Origin: Nostoc sp. C052 | Lineage (GTDB): Bacteria > Cyanobacteriota > Cyanobacteriia > Cyanobacteriales > Nostocaceae | NCBI RefSeq assembly: GCF_013393905.1 | Contig: NZ_CP040272.1 | Location: 4,398,001-4,462,000, forward strand | Reading direction: 5' to 3' | Length of the DNA stretch: 64,000 nt | Part shown: one piece after another, positions 25,395 to 33,295 of the stretch | Position numbering within the stretch: the first letter of the stretch is position 1 | How the letters are laid out: each line of letters opens with the position of its first letter | Position numbers and translations under genes: made by a program | The notes under the pieces: generated by a model | Seen by the model: the letters and a program-made list of their open reading frames with translations, nothing else | Database searches by the model: none | What the model was told of the DNA's origin: nothing

Positions 25395-26139
25395 ACCACA
25401 ACCCCCAGTATTCGAGCGAGTTGAAGACGAACGCCTGCATCGTAAGCAACGTCTCGCCGCTGCCTTTCGCCTGTTTGGTAAGTTTGGATTCAGCGAGGGA
25501 ATCGCTGGGCATATTACGGCTCGCGATCCAGAGTTTACAGACCATTTTTGGGTCAACCCATTCGGGTCATACTTCGGTCATATCCGAGTTTCTGACCTGG
25601 TGTTGGTTAACAGAGAAGGTGAGGTGGTTAAAGGTGATGCTCAGGTAAATCAAGCTGCTTTCGCCATTCATTCTCAGATTCATGAAGCTCGACCTGATGT
25701 CATTGCGGCGGCTCACGCCCATTCCCTTTATGGTAAAGCCTGGTCTAGTTTGGGGCGTCTCCTTGACCCCTTGACTCAAGATTCTTGTGCTTTTTACGAA
25801 GACCATGCCCTGTTTGACGATTTCACAGGTGTTGTTTTAGAAACTTCTGAAGGTCTGCGACTAGCCCAAGCTTTGGGGCCAAAAAAAGCTATTATCTTAC
25901 GTAACCACAGCATTTTAACTGTGGGACATACAGTCGATGAAGCTGCTTTTTGGTACATTAGTTTAGAGCGATCGTGCCAAGCCCAATTGCTAGCAGAAGC
26001 AGCAGGTAGACCAACTACTATTAAACACGAAACAGCCCGTTTAACTCAAACTCAAGTAGGGTCACATACAAGTGGGTGGTTCGGCTTTCAGCCCCTTTAT
26101 GACAGAATTGTGCGTGAAGAGCCTGATCTGTTGAATTAG
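25378..26139 (+). CDS. Class II aldolase/adducin family protein
   Basis: A 253-residue protein starting at the ATG at 25378 (MPKYDRPQPPVFERVEDERL). A start 59 codons upstream would lie wholly inside the previous gene and is unlikely. Zinc ligands of the family are present: H113 and H115 in AAHAHSLYG and H177 in LRNHSILTVGH, with E94/N91-type residues near the catalytic Glu position. Members cleave or decarboxylate small phosphorylated or hydroxylated acids. The 17-bp overlap with the thiol dioxygenase gene argues for a shared pathway, perhaps processing of a sulfonated C3 compound. That is inference. Confidence 0.85.
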   Translation: MPKYDRPQPPVFERVEDERLHRKQRLAAAFRLFGKFGFSEGIAGHITARDPEFTDHFWVNPFGSYFGHIRVSDLVLVNREGEVVKGDAQVNQAAFAIHSQIHEARPDVIAAAHAHSLYGKAWSSLGRLLDPLTQDSCAFYEDHALFDDFTGVVLETSEGLRLAQALGPKKAIILRNHSILTVGHTVDEAAFWYISLERSCQAQLLAEAAGRPTTIKHETARLTQTQVGSHTSGWFGFQPLYDRIVREEPDLLN

Positions 26140-26387
26140 CACTGTATTTTTTGGCACTAAGATATTCAAAATTTTCCACGCGGTGTCTCGTAGCGAAGAG
26201 GCTACATAAGGGGATTTAAACCCAACTGTAGTTTGCTTAAGAGTAGGGTCACTGAACCGTATGGGAGTAACTCAGACTTCGCTCAGTTCAGTTGCTTGTT
26301 GTCAACTTACCATGAATATCTGAATATATTTATATACTCCAGTAAACCTATAAGTTTATAGTATTAATATCGCTCAGAGAAATCATT

Positions 26388-27506
26388 TTGATGATTAACC
26401 AAATCTTTCGCCGCTTAATTAGCAAGTGGATATCGTTGATAAAAATCAGGAATATCCCCTTTAAAAATCAACATAAATTATTCTTTTCTTCTCCTTTGCC
26501 AATAGTGGGGGCTTTTATTACAGGTCTTTGTCTGAGCTTGCTATTTGCAGCTTGTTCATCGACACCTACTGTTAATGCTCCCAATCCCAGTGCCAGATCT
26601 GTTAGCAATTCCGCTTCCAATGCAAAAGTAGTCAGATTTGGCTATCAAAAATCGACCATTTTGTTGAGAACTAAGGGTGTTTTAGAAAAGCGTTTAGCAC
26701 CTGAAGGTATCACTGTACAGTGGACTGAATTTCAGGCGGGGCCGCAACTATTAGAAGCGATGAATGTCGGTAGCATTGACATCGGCCCAGTAGGAGAATC
26801 ACCGCCAATATTTGCCCAAGCAGCGGGAGCATCTCTAACTTATGTTGTTGGTACTGCTGCTAGTCCGGCTGGTTCAGCAATTCTTGTTCCCCAAAATTCA
26901 CAAATTCAAAAAGTTACTGACCTAAAAGGCAAAAAAGTTGCTTTTCAAAAAGGATCTAGTGCCCACTTATTGTTAGTCCAAGCTTTAGAAAAGGCTGGAT
27001 TGAAATATACAGACATTGAACCGAAATATTTGGCTCCAGCAGATGCCCGCGCGGCATTTGTCAAGGGAAGTGTGGATGCCTGGGTAATTTGGGACCCCTT
27101 TTATGCAGCGGCTCAAGAGGCAACTAAAGCCAGAGTCCTGATTGATGGCACAGGAATTAATAAACAGGGAGGATATTATTTGATGACACGCAAGTTTGTT
27201 ACAGAAAATCCCCAAATTGTCAAGGCAATATTGGAGGAAATTCAAAATTTAGAAGAATGGTCTAAAACCCATCGAGAAGAAGTAGCAAAAACTCTTGCAC
27301 CTGTGTTAGGAATTGATCTAGAAACGATGAGGAAGGCAACTAACAGACGAACTTTTGGGCTTGTACCAGTTGATGACAATTTGATAAATCTCCAACAAGG
27401 TGTTGCAGATACATATTACAAATTGAAGTTAATTCCCAAAGAGGTAAAAGTGAAGGATGCAGTGTTGACAAAAGAAGAATATGCTGCTTTTTCACCAAAA
27501 ACTTAA
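26388..27506 (+). CDS. SsuA-like sulfonate-binding lipoprotein (second copy)
   Basis: A 372-residue paralogue of the protein encoded at 21876, with a long N-terminal region (about 40 residues) before the hydrophobic segment and lipobox LLFAAC (Cys about 56). Mature motifs are VVRFGYQKSTILLRTKGVLEKRLAPEGITVQWTEFQAGPQLLEAMNVGSIDIGPVGESPP and DLKGKKVAFQKGSSAHLLLVQALEKAGL, typical of aliphatic sulfonate-binding proteins. It probably captures a different sulfonate. Again no ssuB or ssuC gene is adjacent. ATG at 26388 is accepted; M2 one codon later is equally possible. Confidence 0.9.
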   Translation: MMINQIFRRLISKWISLIKIRNIPFKNQHKLFFSSPLPIVGAFITGLCLSLLFAACSSTPTVNAPNPSARSVSNSASNAKVVRFGYQKSTILLRTKGVLEKRLAPEGITVQWTEFQAGPQLLEAMNVGSIDIGPVGESPPIFAQAAGASLTYVVGTAASPAGSAILVPQNSQIQKVTDLKGKKVAFQKGSSAHLLLVQALEKAGLKYTDIEPKYLAPADARAAFVKGSVDAWVIWDPFYAAAQEATKARVLIDGTGINKQGGYYLMTRKFVTENPQIVKAILEEIQNLEEWSKTHREEVAKTLAPVLGIDLETMRKATNRRTFGLVPVDDNLINLQQGVADTYYKLKLIPKEVKVKDAVLTKEEYAAFSPKT

Positions 27507-27580
27507 ACTAGTACGATGAATCGGTTGTAAGGGCATACATTTCTATGCCCTGACAGATGAAATTGCTATTAGTCAAACAA

Positions 27581-27625
27581 GGGAACTCCAAGAATTAATT
27601 GCATATTTTTTTATTTGGGAGTCCC
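27581..27625. mobile_element. MITE, GGGACTTCCAA family, short copy
   Basis: Only 45 bp remain: GGGAACTCCAAGAAT at the left and TATTTGGGAGTCCC at the right, with CAA on both sides (27578-27580, 27626-27628). The central hairpin has been deleted. Confidence 0.65.
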
Positions 27626-27664
27626 CAACTGACAACTTTTGAAATGTAAATCTTGGAATTAATT

Positions 27665-28486
27665 ATGACTAATCCTACAGAACTACTGCGATCGCGCTAC
27701 GGTGAAACTCCCTTCAATTCGGAAATTGAATGGAATGATTCGCTGACATCACTACTATCTCACCGTTCCATCCGGTCTTATTTATCCGATCCTCTACCAC
27801 CAGGAACTCTGGAGTTGTTAATTGCAGCCGCCCAATCTGCATCTACTTCTTCTAATTTGCAAACCTGGAGTGTAGTTGCAATCGAAGACCAAGAACGCAA
27901 AGAAGAATTATCTAAACTAGCGTCAAACCAAGCACACATTAAGCAAGTGCCTTTATTCTTGGTTTGGTTAGCAGACTTGGCGCGTCTAAGTTACGTTGCT
28001 GACAGTCGTGGACTATCTCATGATGCTTTAGAATATTTGGAATCCTTTGTGACAGCTACAATCGATGCGGCATTGGCAGCGCAAAATGCAACTGTAGCCG
28101 CTGAGTCCCTTGGTTTGGGAACAGTGTATATCGGCGCACTACGGAACCATCCTCAAGAAGTAGCAGCATTGCTAAATTTACCGCCTTCTGTGTTCCCTGT
28201 ATTTGGGTTGTGTGTGGGTTATCCGAATCCTGAAGTGCCAGCGGCAATTAAACCACGCTTACCCCAGACAGCTGTGCTGCACCGTGAAACCTATAAATTA
28301 GCAGAACAAGAAGAAGCGATCGCTCACTACAATGACATCATCAAAGACTTTTACACTGAACAAAAGATGAATGTAGCCGGCGATTGGTCAGAACACTCAG
28401 CCCAGCGAATTGCAACTGTGGAGGCTTTGAGAGGACGCGATCGCTTGCGTGAAATTCTTAATAATCTCGGCTTCAAGTTATTGTAA
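27665..28486 (+). CDS. NADPH-dependent flavin reductase/nitroreductase family protein
   Basis: A 273-residue nitroreductase-fold protein resembling the NfsA/FRP group. Visible are SLLSHRSIRSYLSDPLPPGTLELLIAAAQSASTSSNLQTWSVVAI (FMN phosphate site near the N-terminus) and a GLGTVYIGALRNHP...VFPVFGLCVGYP segment. The ATG at 27665 (MTNPTELLRSRYG) is preferred over a TTG four codons earlier. Members of this group reduce FMN or nitro compounds with NADPH. Given the SsuD-like gene upstream, it may feed FMNH2 to the desulfonating monooxygenase instead of an SsuE-type reductase. Confidence 0.85.
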   Translation: MTNPTELLRSRYGETPFNSEIEWNDSLTSLLSHRSIRSYLSDPLPPGTLELLIAAAQSASTSSNLQTWSVVAIEDQERKEELSKLASNQAHIKQVPLFLVWLADLARLSYVADSRGLSHDALEYLESFVTATIDAALAAQNATVAAESLGLGTVYIGALRNHPQEVAALLNLPPSVFPVFGLCVGYPNPEVPAAIKPRLPQTAVLHRETYKLAEQEEAIAHYNDIIKDFYTEQKMNVAGDWSEHSAQRIATVEALRGRDRLREILNNLGFKLL

Positions 28487-28569
28487 ACAAGAAGAATCAA
28501 GATTAGGGATTTGCAACTCTGTGGTAAAGTAGCCAGTCTTTGTGACTAAAACTTAGTCCTCGCGTACTG

Positions 28570-28626
28570 CTTTTCCCAATCCCCAATCCCTAGTCCCCAT
28601 TACCCCTTATCCCCAGTCCCTAGTTC
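28570..28626. repeat. STRR-type repeats
   Basis: CCCAATCCCCAATCCCTAGTCCCC followed by CCCCTTATCCCCAGTCCC. These are the same degenerate CCCCAGT heptamers as between leuC and leuD. They lie between convergent genes. Confidence 0.75.
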
Positions 28627-28638
28627 CAACTCCAAGCA

Positions 28639-29208
28639 TTAGCGGTGATGAAATTCGATCTCTCTCTCTAGAATCTTGATGTCATATTTACCAAAAAAAT
28701 CGTGGCCTAGCAAGCCGATGCTTGCTTTTGGTGCGATCGCTACCTGAAGATTATTGCCTGTAACTCCACCTACTGCAATGGATTTGACCTTACCTGTTGG
28801 GAATTCTACTTCGCTACCATCAGCAATTTGGGCTTGCATTGTACCCGTAGCCTGAAGTTTAAGTGTATTCGCCATATTTAGAGTGATAATCGTTCCACTA
28901 GCACCTGTATCTACAATCATTTCAAAGGTTTTTTTGTCATTGAAAGTGACATCAATCACAGGAGTTCCACCAAAACGGCGTTTGATGGGAACTCGAAAAA
29001 CTTTGTCGTCTGGAGGTGCAACTATATTATTACCATTGCCACAAAGCCTTCCTAATCCAACAGTTTTACCAGAGGAAGTTACCATGTAACATGCTCCTGG
29101 ATCGTCTGCTGTTGCCTGATGAGAGAATGCTAAAAATATCAGCGTCGGTATTATTGCGATTGTAGCTAGGTTAACGGTCGTAGTCCAACGCTTACAAGCA
29201 TTCTTCAT
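28639..29208 (-). CDS. Secreted retropepsin-like aspartic protease
   Basis: A 189-residue protein with an N-terminal hydrophobic segment (12-34) ending in a likely signal cleavage (SHQATAD). The body is a clan AA single-domain aspartic protease: the catalytic motif DTGAS at 100-104 (VDTGASGTIITL) and the second hydrophobic-hydrophobic-Gly motif GLLGHDFFGKYD near 169-180. Such proteins act as homodimers. Cyanobacteria commonly carry periplasmic members of unknown substrate. It stands alone, convergent to the reductase gene. Confidence 0.88.
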   Translation of the reverse strand: MKNACKRWTTTVNLATIAIIPTLIFLAFSHQATADDPGACYMVTSSGKTVGLGRLCGNGNNIVAPPDDKVFRVPIKRRFGGTPVIDVTFNDKKTFEMIVDTGASGTIITLNMANTLKLQATGTMQAQIADGSEVEFPTGKVKSIAVGGVTGNNLQVAIAPKASIGLLGHDFFGKYDIKILEREIEFHHR

Positions 29209-29424
29209 ATTATATTGCTCTCCAATGTTTCTGATATTTGTTGATAATTAAATTACTCATAGCTACTGCAAAATTTGTGACCAAACCCAGATTATTAATC
29301 CAAAAACACCATATTTAAATATAGTAGTTATCGTTTATATGTAATAAACTTGAAAATTCAAAAAAGATAAGCATAAACTTTTATTAGCCAGATATTAGTT
29401 TTTTCTGATTCCTTGTGTCAAGAC

Positions 29425-30474
29425 TTATTGAGATGTACTTTTTCTGGAAAGTATAGCGTTCGGGGTTGAAAAATCACCCAAGAAAAGCTGACGCATAATT
29501 GAATAATTGAAGATAATTTTGTAGATAATATATGAAATAATTAATGCACCGATTACACGAATTCCTTGAATTGCGAAGATTGGGTAATTTTTCATAGTTA
29601 TTTGTATCGGTTGATGCAAATACATAACGATCATAGAAGCACTACCAAGTTCGCGCAGGGCAGTTCCTACGTAAGATTTATTGTCAAGTATTAGCGCCAA
29701 TTGCTGTGTAACAACAATACTAGATAAAGCTATGAAGACATTAAGAATTAATACTCCATAGTTTGTACTTTTCATATTAAAATTAAAATGCATTAGAGAC
29801 ACTGCATCTAGTAAAATTGCAGTCAAAAATATTATTGTTCCTATTATAAGAAGTATAAGAATTTTAGAATTAATTAAAAATGATTTAGCTGCCATGTGTC
29901 CTAACCAGTAAAATGGAAGTGCCATTGCAACTACATTAATACTCCAAGGAAATATAACATTTTTTAGATAAAAATAATTCATCATTGCTAGACAATAGGA
30001 GCCAAGCATAATTTTTATCATCAACCAATTATTAGAGCCAAATTTTATATAGATCAGGTTATATAACTGCTGCGTAAAAAATAAACAAGTTATAAACCAA
30101 AACACACCAAACCAAAGCACCAAATTTGCTCCACCATAGAATTGTTTCCAGATTACCGGAAATATAAATATTATAAGTTTATCTATCGATAATATCTTTT
30201 TTTGCTGCCAACTATCTATTATTAATGGTAGATACTGAAGTAGAGTAAATAAAAAAAGAAATGAAAAATATGGTACTAGAAGATGAAAAAACTTTTTCTT
30301 AAAAAAAGCAGAGTAGTCAGTTTTTTTGCTATAAAGATATCCACTGATAAAGAAAAAAAGCGGCATGTGAAACCAGAAAATATATTTCGATCCTGGGTTG
30401 ACTATGTGTCCTACAACAACTGTAATTATGGCAAGACCTTTCCAACAATCAATCCATTCAATTCTTTGCGACAT
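29425..30474 (-). CDS. Acyltransferase 3 family membrane protein
   Basis: A polytopic membrane protein of 349 residues with about ten helices. The N-terminus IEWIDCWKGLAIITVVVGHIVNPG contains the conserved His (H23) of acyltransferase 3/OafA-type enzymes, followed by FWFHMPLFFFISGYLYSKK. Members O-acetylate surface polysaccharides, lipids or sugars. Base composition is clearly AT-rich and codon use is A/T-ending compared with neighbours, which suggests horizontal acquisition. No other polysaccharide genes are adjacent. Confidence 0.87.
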   Translation of the reverse strand: MSQRIEWIDCWKGLAIITVVVGHIVNPGSKYIFWFHMPLFFFISGYLYSKKTDYSAFFKKKFFHLLVPYFSFLFLFTLLQYLPLIIDSWQQKKILSIDKLIIFIFPVIWKQFYGGANLVLWFGVFWFITCLFFTQQLYNLIYIKFGSNNWLMIKIMLGSYCLAMMNYFYLKNVIFPWSINVVAMALPFYWLGHMAAKSFLINSKILILLIIGTIIFLTAILLDAVSLMHFNFNMKSTNYGVLILNVFIALSSIVVTQQLALILDNKSYVGTALRELGSASMIVMYLHQPIQITMKNYPIFAIQGIRVIGALIISYIIYKIIFNYSIMRQLFLGDFSTPNAILSRKSTSQ

Positions 30475-30477
30475 TAA

Positions 30478-30854
30478 TGATACCTATAGACTCTGTTAAA
30501 TAATGCCGATGTCTGATATTTCTTTTGGCTTTCTCTGAACACTATGATTTTTCAAGGCTTCAGCAGATTGAGTGTTCAAGCCTTTTGACATGAACCTGAC
30601 TCCTGACAATTTTTTGACAACAGCATTGAAGTCTTCTCATTGATTTTGCTTAGTTGTCAACTGTGCTTTTTATACTATTCTTTTAGGATTATATTCTTTG
30701 ATTTTTCAAGTTTACATTATGCTAAATTATATGGGCTTACTCTGTGTATCTTAACTAGAATTACTGATTGATAAATTAAAGATTAAGTAAAGACATGATA
30801 AAAACACTTAGAGTAGATTAAGTTTGATATAGTAATTAAGATAAATCTGTTAGC
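30478..30854. other. AT-rich intergenic DNA, no recognised features
   Basis: It lies upstream of the acyltransferase gene and downstream of the nucleoside phosphorylase gene. It probably holds the acyltransferase promoter, but I see no clear box, RNA gene or repeat. Confidence 0.5.
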
Positions 30855-31628
30855 TTACTCAAGTTTTTCTGCTGCATTTACAGCAATTGCGATCGCATTT
30901 TTCACAGCAATGTCTCTTTGTTCTAGAATGATATTTTCACTAACAGTACGCCCAGCTACTACACCGCAAATAGCCGCTGCTGCAAAATTATACACTCCTG
31001 CCATTTTGAATAGTGTGCCGCATTCCATCTCGTAATTCAAGATATTCAAGCGTCCATATTCTTCTGTAATGCCATGCAGCGATCGCATTAAATATGGATT
31101 TGCTGAGTCGGTGCGTTCTTGTCCTTCATAAAAAGTATCAACTGATGCCGTAATTCCGATGTAATGTTCAACCTCTAATTCTCGTGCGGCTTTAACTAAA
31201 GCGACTGTCAGAAAAGGATCGGCTGCGGCTGGATACTCCACAGGTGCAATGTCATTAGCTGCACCTTGGCGACACAATGCTGCACTGCTAATGACAATGC
31301 TACCAACGGTTATGTGGGGTTGAATAGAACCACAAGTTCCAATACGAATGATTTGCCGGATTCCTACTTGCACCAATTCATTAACCACAATACTTAATGA
31401 AGGCGCACCCATACCACTTGTAGCTGATAAGATACGGCGACCATTAGGTAAGTATCCCACATAGCTATTGAGTCCGCGATTTTCTGACAACACGCGTATA
31501 TCTTGTAAATAAGTTTGGGCAATTAGACGCGATCGCTCTGGATCGCCAGATAATAGGGCAATCCTGGGAGGCGATGAACCCAAATCATCTTGTCCAAAGC
31601 CAATGTGATAAAAGCGTTTACTAGTCAT
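30855..31628 (-). CDS. Nucleoside phosphorylase, uridine/purine phosphorylase type
   Basis: A PNP/UDP-family protein of 257 residues that would cleave nucleosides with phosphate. Phosphate-binding and active-site patterns are visible: LLSGDPERSRLIAQTYL (about 22-38), SGMGAPSLSIVVNELVQVG, IRIGTCGSIQPHITVGSIVI, and the late substrate motif NYEMECGTLFKMAGVY, whose Glu-Met-Glu contacts the ribose. The ATG at 31628 gives MTSKRFYHIGF. A longer start at 31670 would read through the neighbouring relic and is unlikely. Base specificity (uracil or purine) is not decided. Confidence 0.88.
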   Translation of the reverse strand: MTSKRFYHIGFGQDDLGSSPPRIALLSGDPERSRLIAQTYLQDIRVLSENRGLNSYVGYLPNGRRILSATSGMGAPSLSIVVNELVQVGIRQIIRIGTCGSIQPHITVGSIVISSAALCRQGAANDIAPVEYPAAADPFLTVALVKAARELEVEHYIGITASVDTFYEGQERTDSANPYLMRSLHGITEEYGRLNILNYEMECGTLFKMAGVYNFAAAAICGVVAGRTVSENIILEQRDIAVKNAIAIAVNAAEKLE

Positions 31629-31823
31629 AGAGTTGAGAGTAGCGATCGCATTATCGCCTATGCCGACCACCTAGAACTAGAAGTTTATAGCCTCCATTAC
31701 CTCATCCGTTCTGTGACTCCTGGGACATTTTCTTGGTCTAATGCCCAATTTCATCTGCAATATACGCCAGAAGAATTTGAGCCTACTGCTGAGTATACAT
31801 TAATACTGAAACAAAGAAAGTAG
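31629..31823 (+). pseudogene. Alpha-2-macroglobulin C-terminal relic
   Basis: An open stretch encodes SSDRIIAYADHLELEVYSLHYLIRSVTPGTFSWSNAQFHLQYTPEEF and ends LILKQRK. This matches the extreme C-terminus of bacterial alpha-2-macroglobulin-family proteins (typically YHYLVRSVTPGTF...LQYAPEEFGR). Over 1500 residues are missing. The relic abuts the divergently oriented phosphorylase start codon, so the rest of the gene was lost or replaced there. Confidence 0.7.
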
Positions 31824-32156
31824 TTATTAATACTATGCTTAGTAATAACAAATCTAAAAATCTTTCCAAGTATATACGAGTCTGCTTTCAAATCTTAGCT
31901 AGGGTAGAACCCTTAAATGACCAATTTGGTTCTTTTGGGCAAAGGAAATGCTTGTATAAGACAATTTCTTAACAAGCATACTTAAGTAAAAGCTGCGTTT
32001 ATTACATGGATACATTAAAGTTAAAGTAAAAAAATAACAGTAAATTAGCTGGTTACAATTTAGCGTTAGTCTCAATACGATATAAAACAACATACTTATA
32101 ACCCTGATGTAGAGATTTATCGCGCTTAAAAGACCAATTATTTACAAACCCTTAAC
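31824..32156. other. AT-rich intergenic DNA
   Basis: Nothing recognisable between the macroglobulin relic and the MITE-like element at 32157. Short open frames here have no coding character. Confidence 0.5.
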
Positions 32157-32325
32157 TAAGTAGGTGGGTGAAAAAATTTATAACTATGTCATTGCGTTGG
32201 CGTAAGCCTTCCCGACCCCTACGGGGAAGCAAGCTACGCATAGCGTCTCTAAGAGTTGCAATCGCAAGATTTTCAGTGCTTTTGCTTTTCGTTACACAGT
32301 TAGGTTTATTTTTTCTACCTACTTA
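32157..32325. mobile_element. MITE-like element, 169 bp, with a nested palindrome
   Basis: The ends are TAAGTAGGTGGGTGAAAAAA (32157-32176) and TTTTTTCTACCTACTTA (32309-32325), inverted with a short length difference. A Nostoc-type palindrome (GCGTTGGCGTAAGCCTTCC...AGCTACGCATAGCGTCTC) sits at about 32195-32250 inside. No coding capacity. It precedes the halogenase cluster by 185 bp. Confidence 0.6.
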
Positions 32326-32510
32326 AACCGTATTGCAATATAACAAATTAGACATTATCTGCTATTTAAATAGTGGATTTTGAGCTAATTACTATCAAAA
32401 AATCTTTGGAAATTTAAAAACCAAAACTGGGGCAGATTATCCTTTCTACAACCAAGCCAGAAAGTTACTTTTGCTTGAATATTAAACATTGAAAATCGGT
32501 ATCATTAAAA

Positions 32511-33224
32511 ATGCAAGAAGTACTAGCATTGATTGAAAAAAAGAAACAAGAATATGCCCAACTACCCTTGTTTGATTTTATGCAAAATAAAAGTATAAAT
32601 CCCAGGCAAAGGTTAGCTTGGGCACCATGCGCTGCTCATTTTATTATGAATTTTGGAGAACTAAATAAGTATTTTTTGCGAGTAGAGCCAACAAACGATC
32701 CAATTCAGGTACTAATTAATAAGCATACTTATGAAGACGATCATCATTGGCTGTGGTTTTTGGAAGATTTGAAGAACCTAGAACTTGATAAATCATTGAA
32801 TTTTAGTGATGCATTAAAATTTCTTTGGAGTGAAGAAACTAAGAATGCTCGCTGGCTAAACTATCAGCTATATCGCTATACTTCAAACGCTACTCCTATT
32901 CAGAAAATCGTAATTATTGAAGTTCTCGAAGCGACTGGAAACATAATGTTTTCAACTGCGGCAGAGGTTGGTAAAGAAATTAAAGCTATTACCCAAAAGT
33001 CATGCCGATATTTTGCCGATTTCCATCTGAATGTTGAAACTGGTCACATCACGGGTACATCTGGAATAGAGCAATTTTTACAAGATATTCAACTATCAGA
33101 AGAAATTCGACAAGAAGCGTTGGAATTAGTTGAGAACTTATTTATAGTTTTCACACAATTTACAAATGGGCTTTTGGTATATGCTGAAACCCATCAAATT
33201 GAGCAAGAATTTAAAGCTGCCTAA
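32511..33224 (+). CDS. Heme-oxygenase-like (HDO-type) diiron protein
   Basis: An all-helical protein of 237 residues with the ligand spacing of heme-oxygenase-like diiron oxidases/oxygenases. YEDDHHWLW holds an E-x-x-H (E75, H78). IIEVLEATGN holds E137/E140. FADFHLNVETGHI holds H172, E176 and H179. No signal peptide or membrane segment. Related enzymes (UndA, SznF, AetD) oxidise small amino-acid-derived or fatty substrates with O2. It is the first of three same-strand genes, 71 bp ahead of the halogenase gene, so a joint role in tailoring an aromatic amino-acid product is likely. Substrate unknown. A non-enzymatic role cannot be excluded. Confidence 0.8.
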   Translation: MQEVLALIEKKKQEYAQLPLFDFMQNKSINPRQRLAWAPCAAHFIMNFGELNKYFLRVEPTNDPIQVLINKHTYEDDHHWLWFLEDLKNLELDKSLNFSDALKFLWSEETKNARWLNYQLYRYTSNATPIQKIVIIEVLEATGNIMFSTAAEVGKEIKAITQKSCRYFADFHLNVETGHITGTSGIEQFLQDIQLSEEIRQEALELVENLFIVFTQFTNGLLVYAETHQIEQEFKAA

Positions 33225-33295
33225 TCTAAATTATTGAACAAGCATTTTGTAGCTGACTTCCCTAGTGAATTTTAGACTAAAGAGGAACTTTTGCT

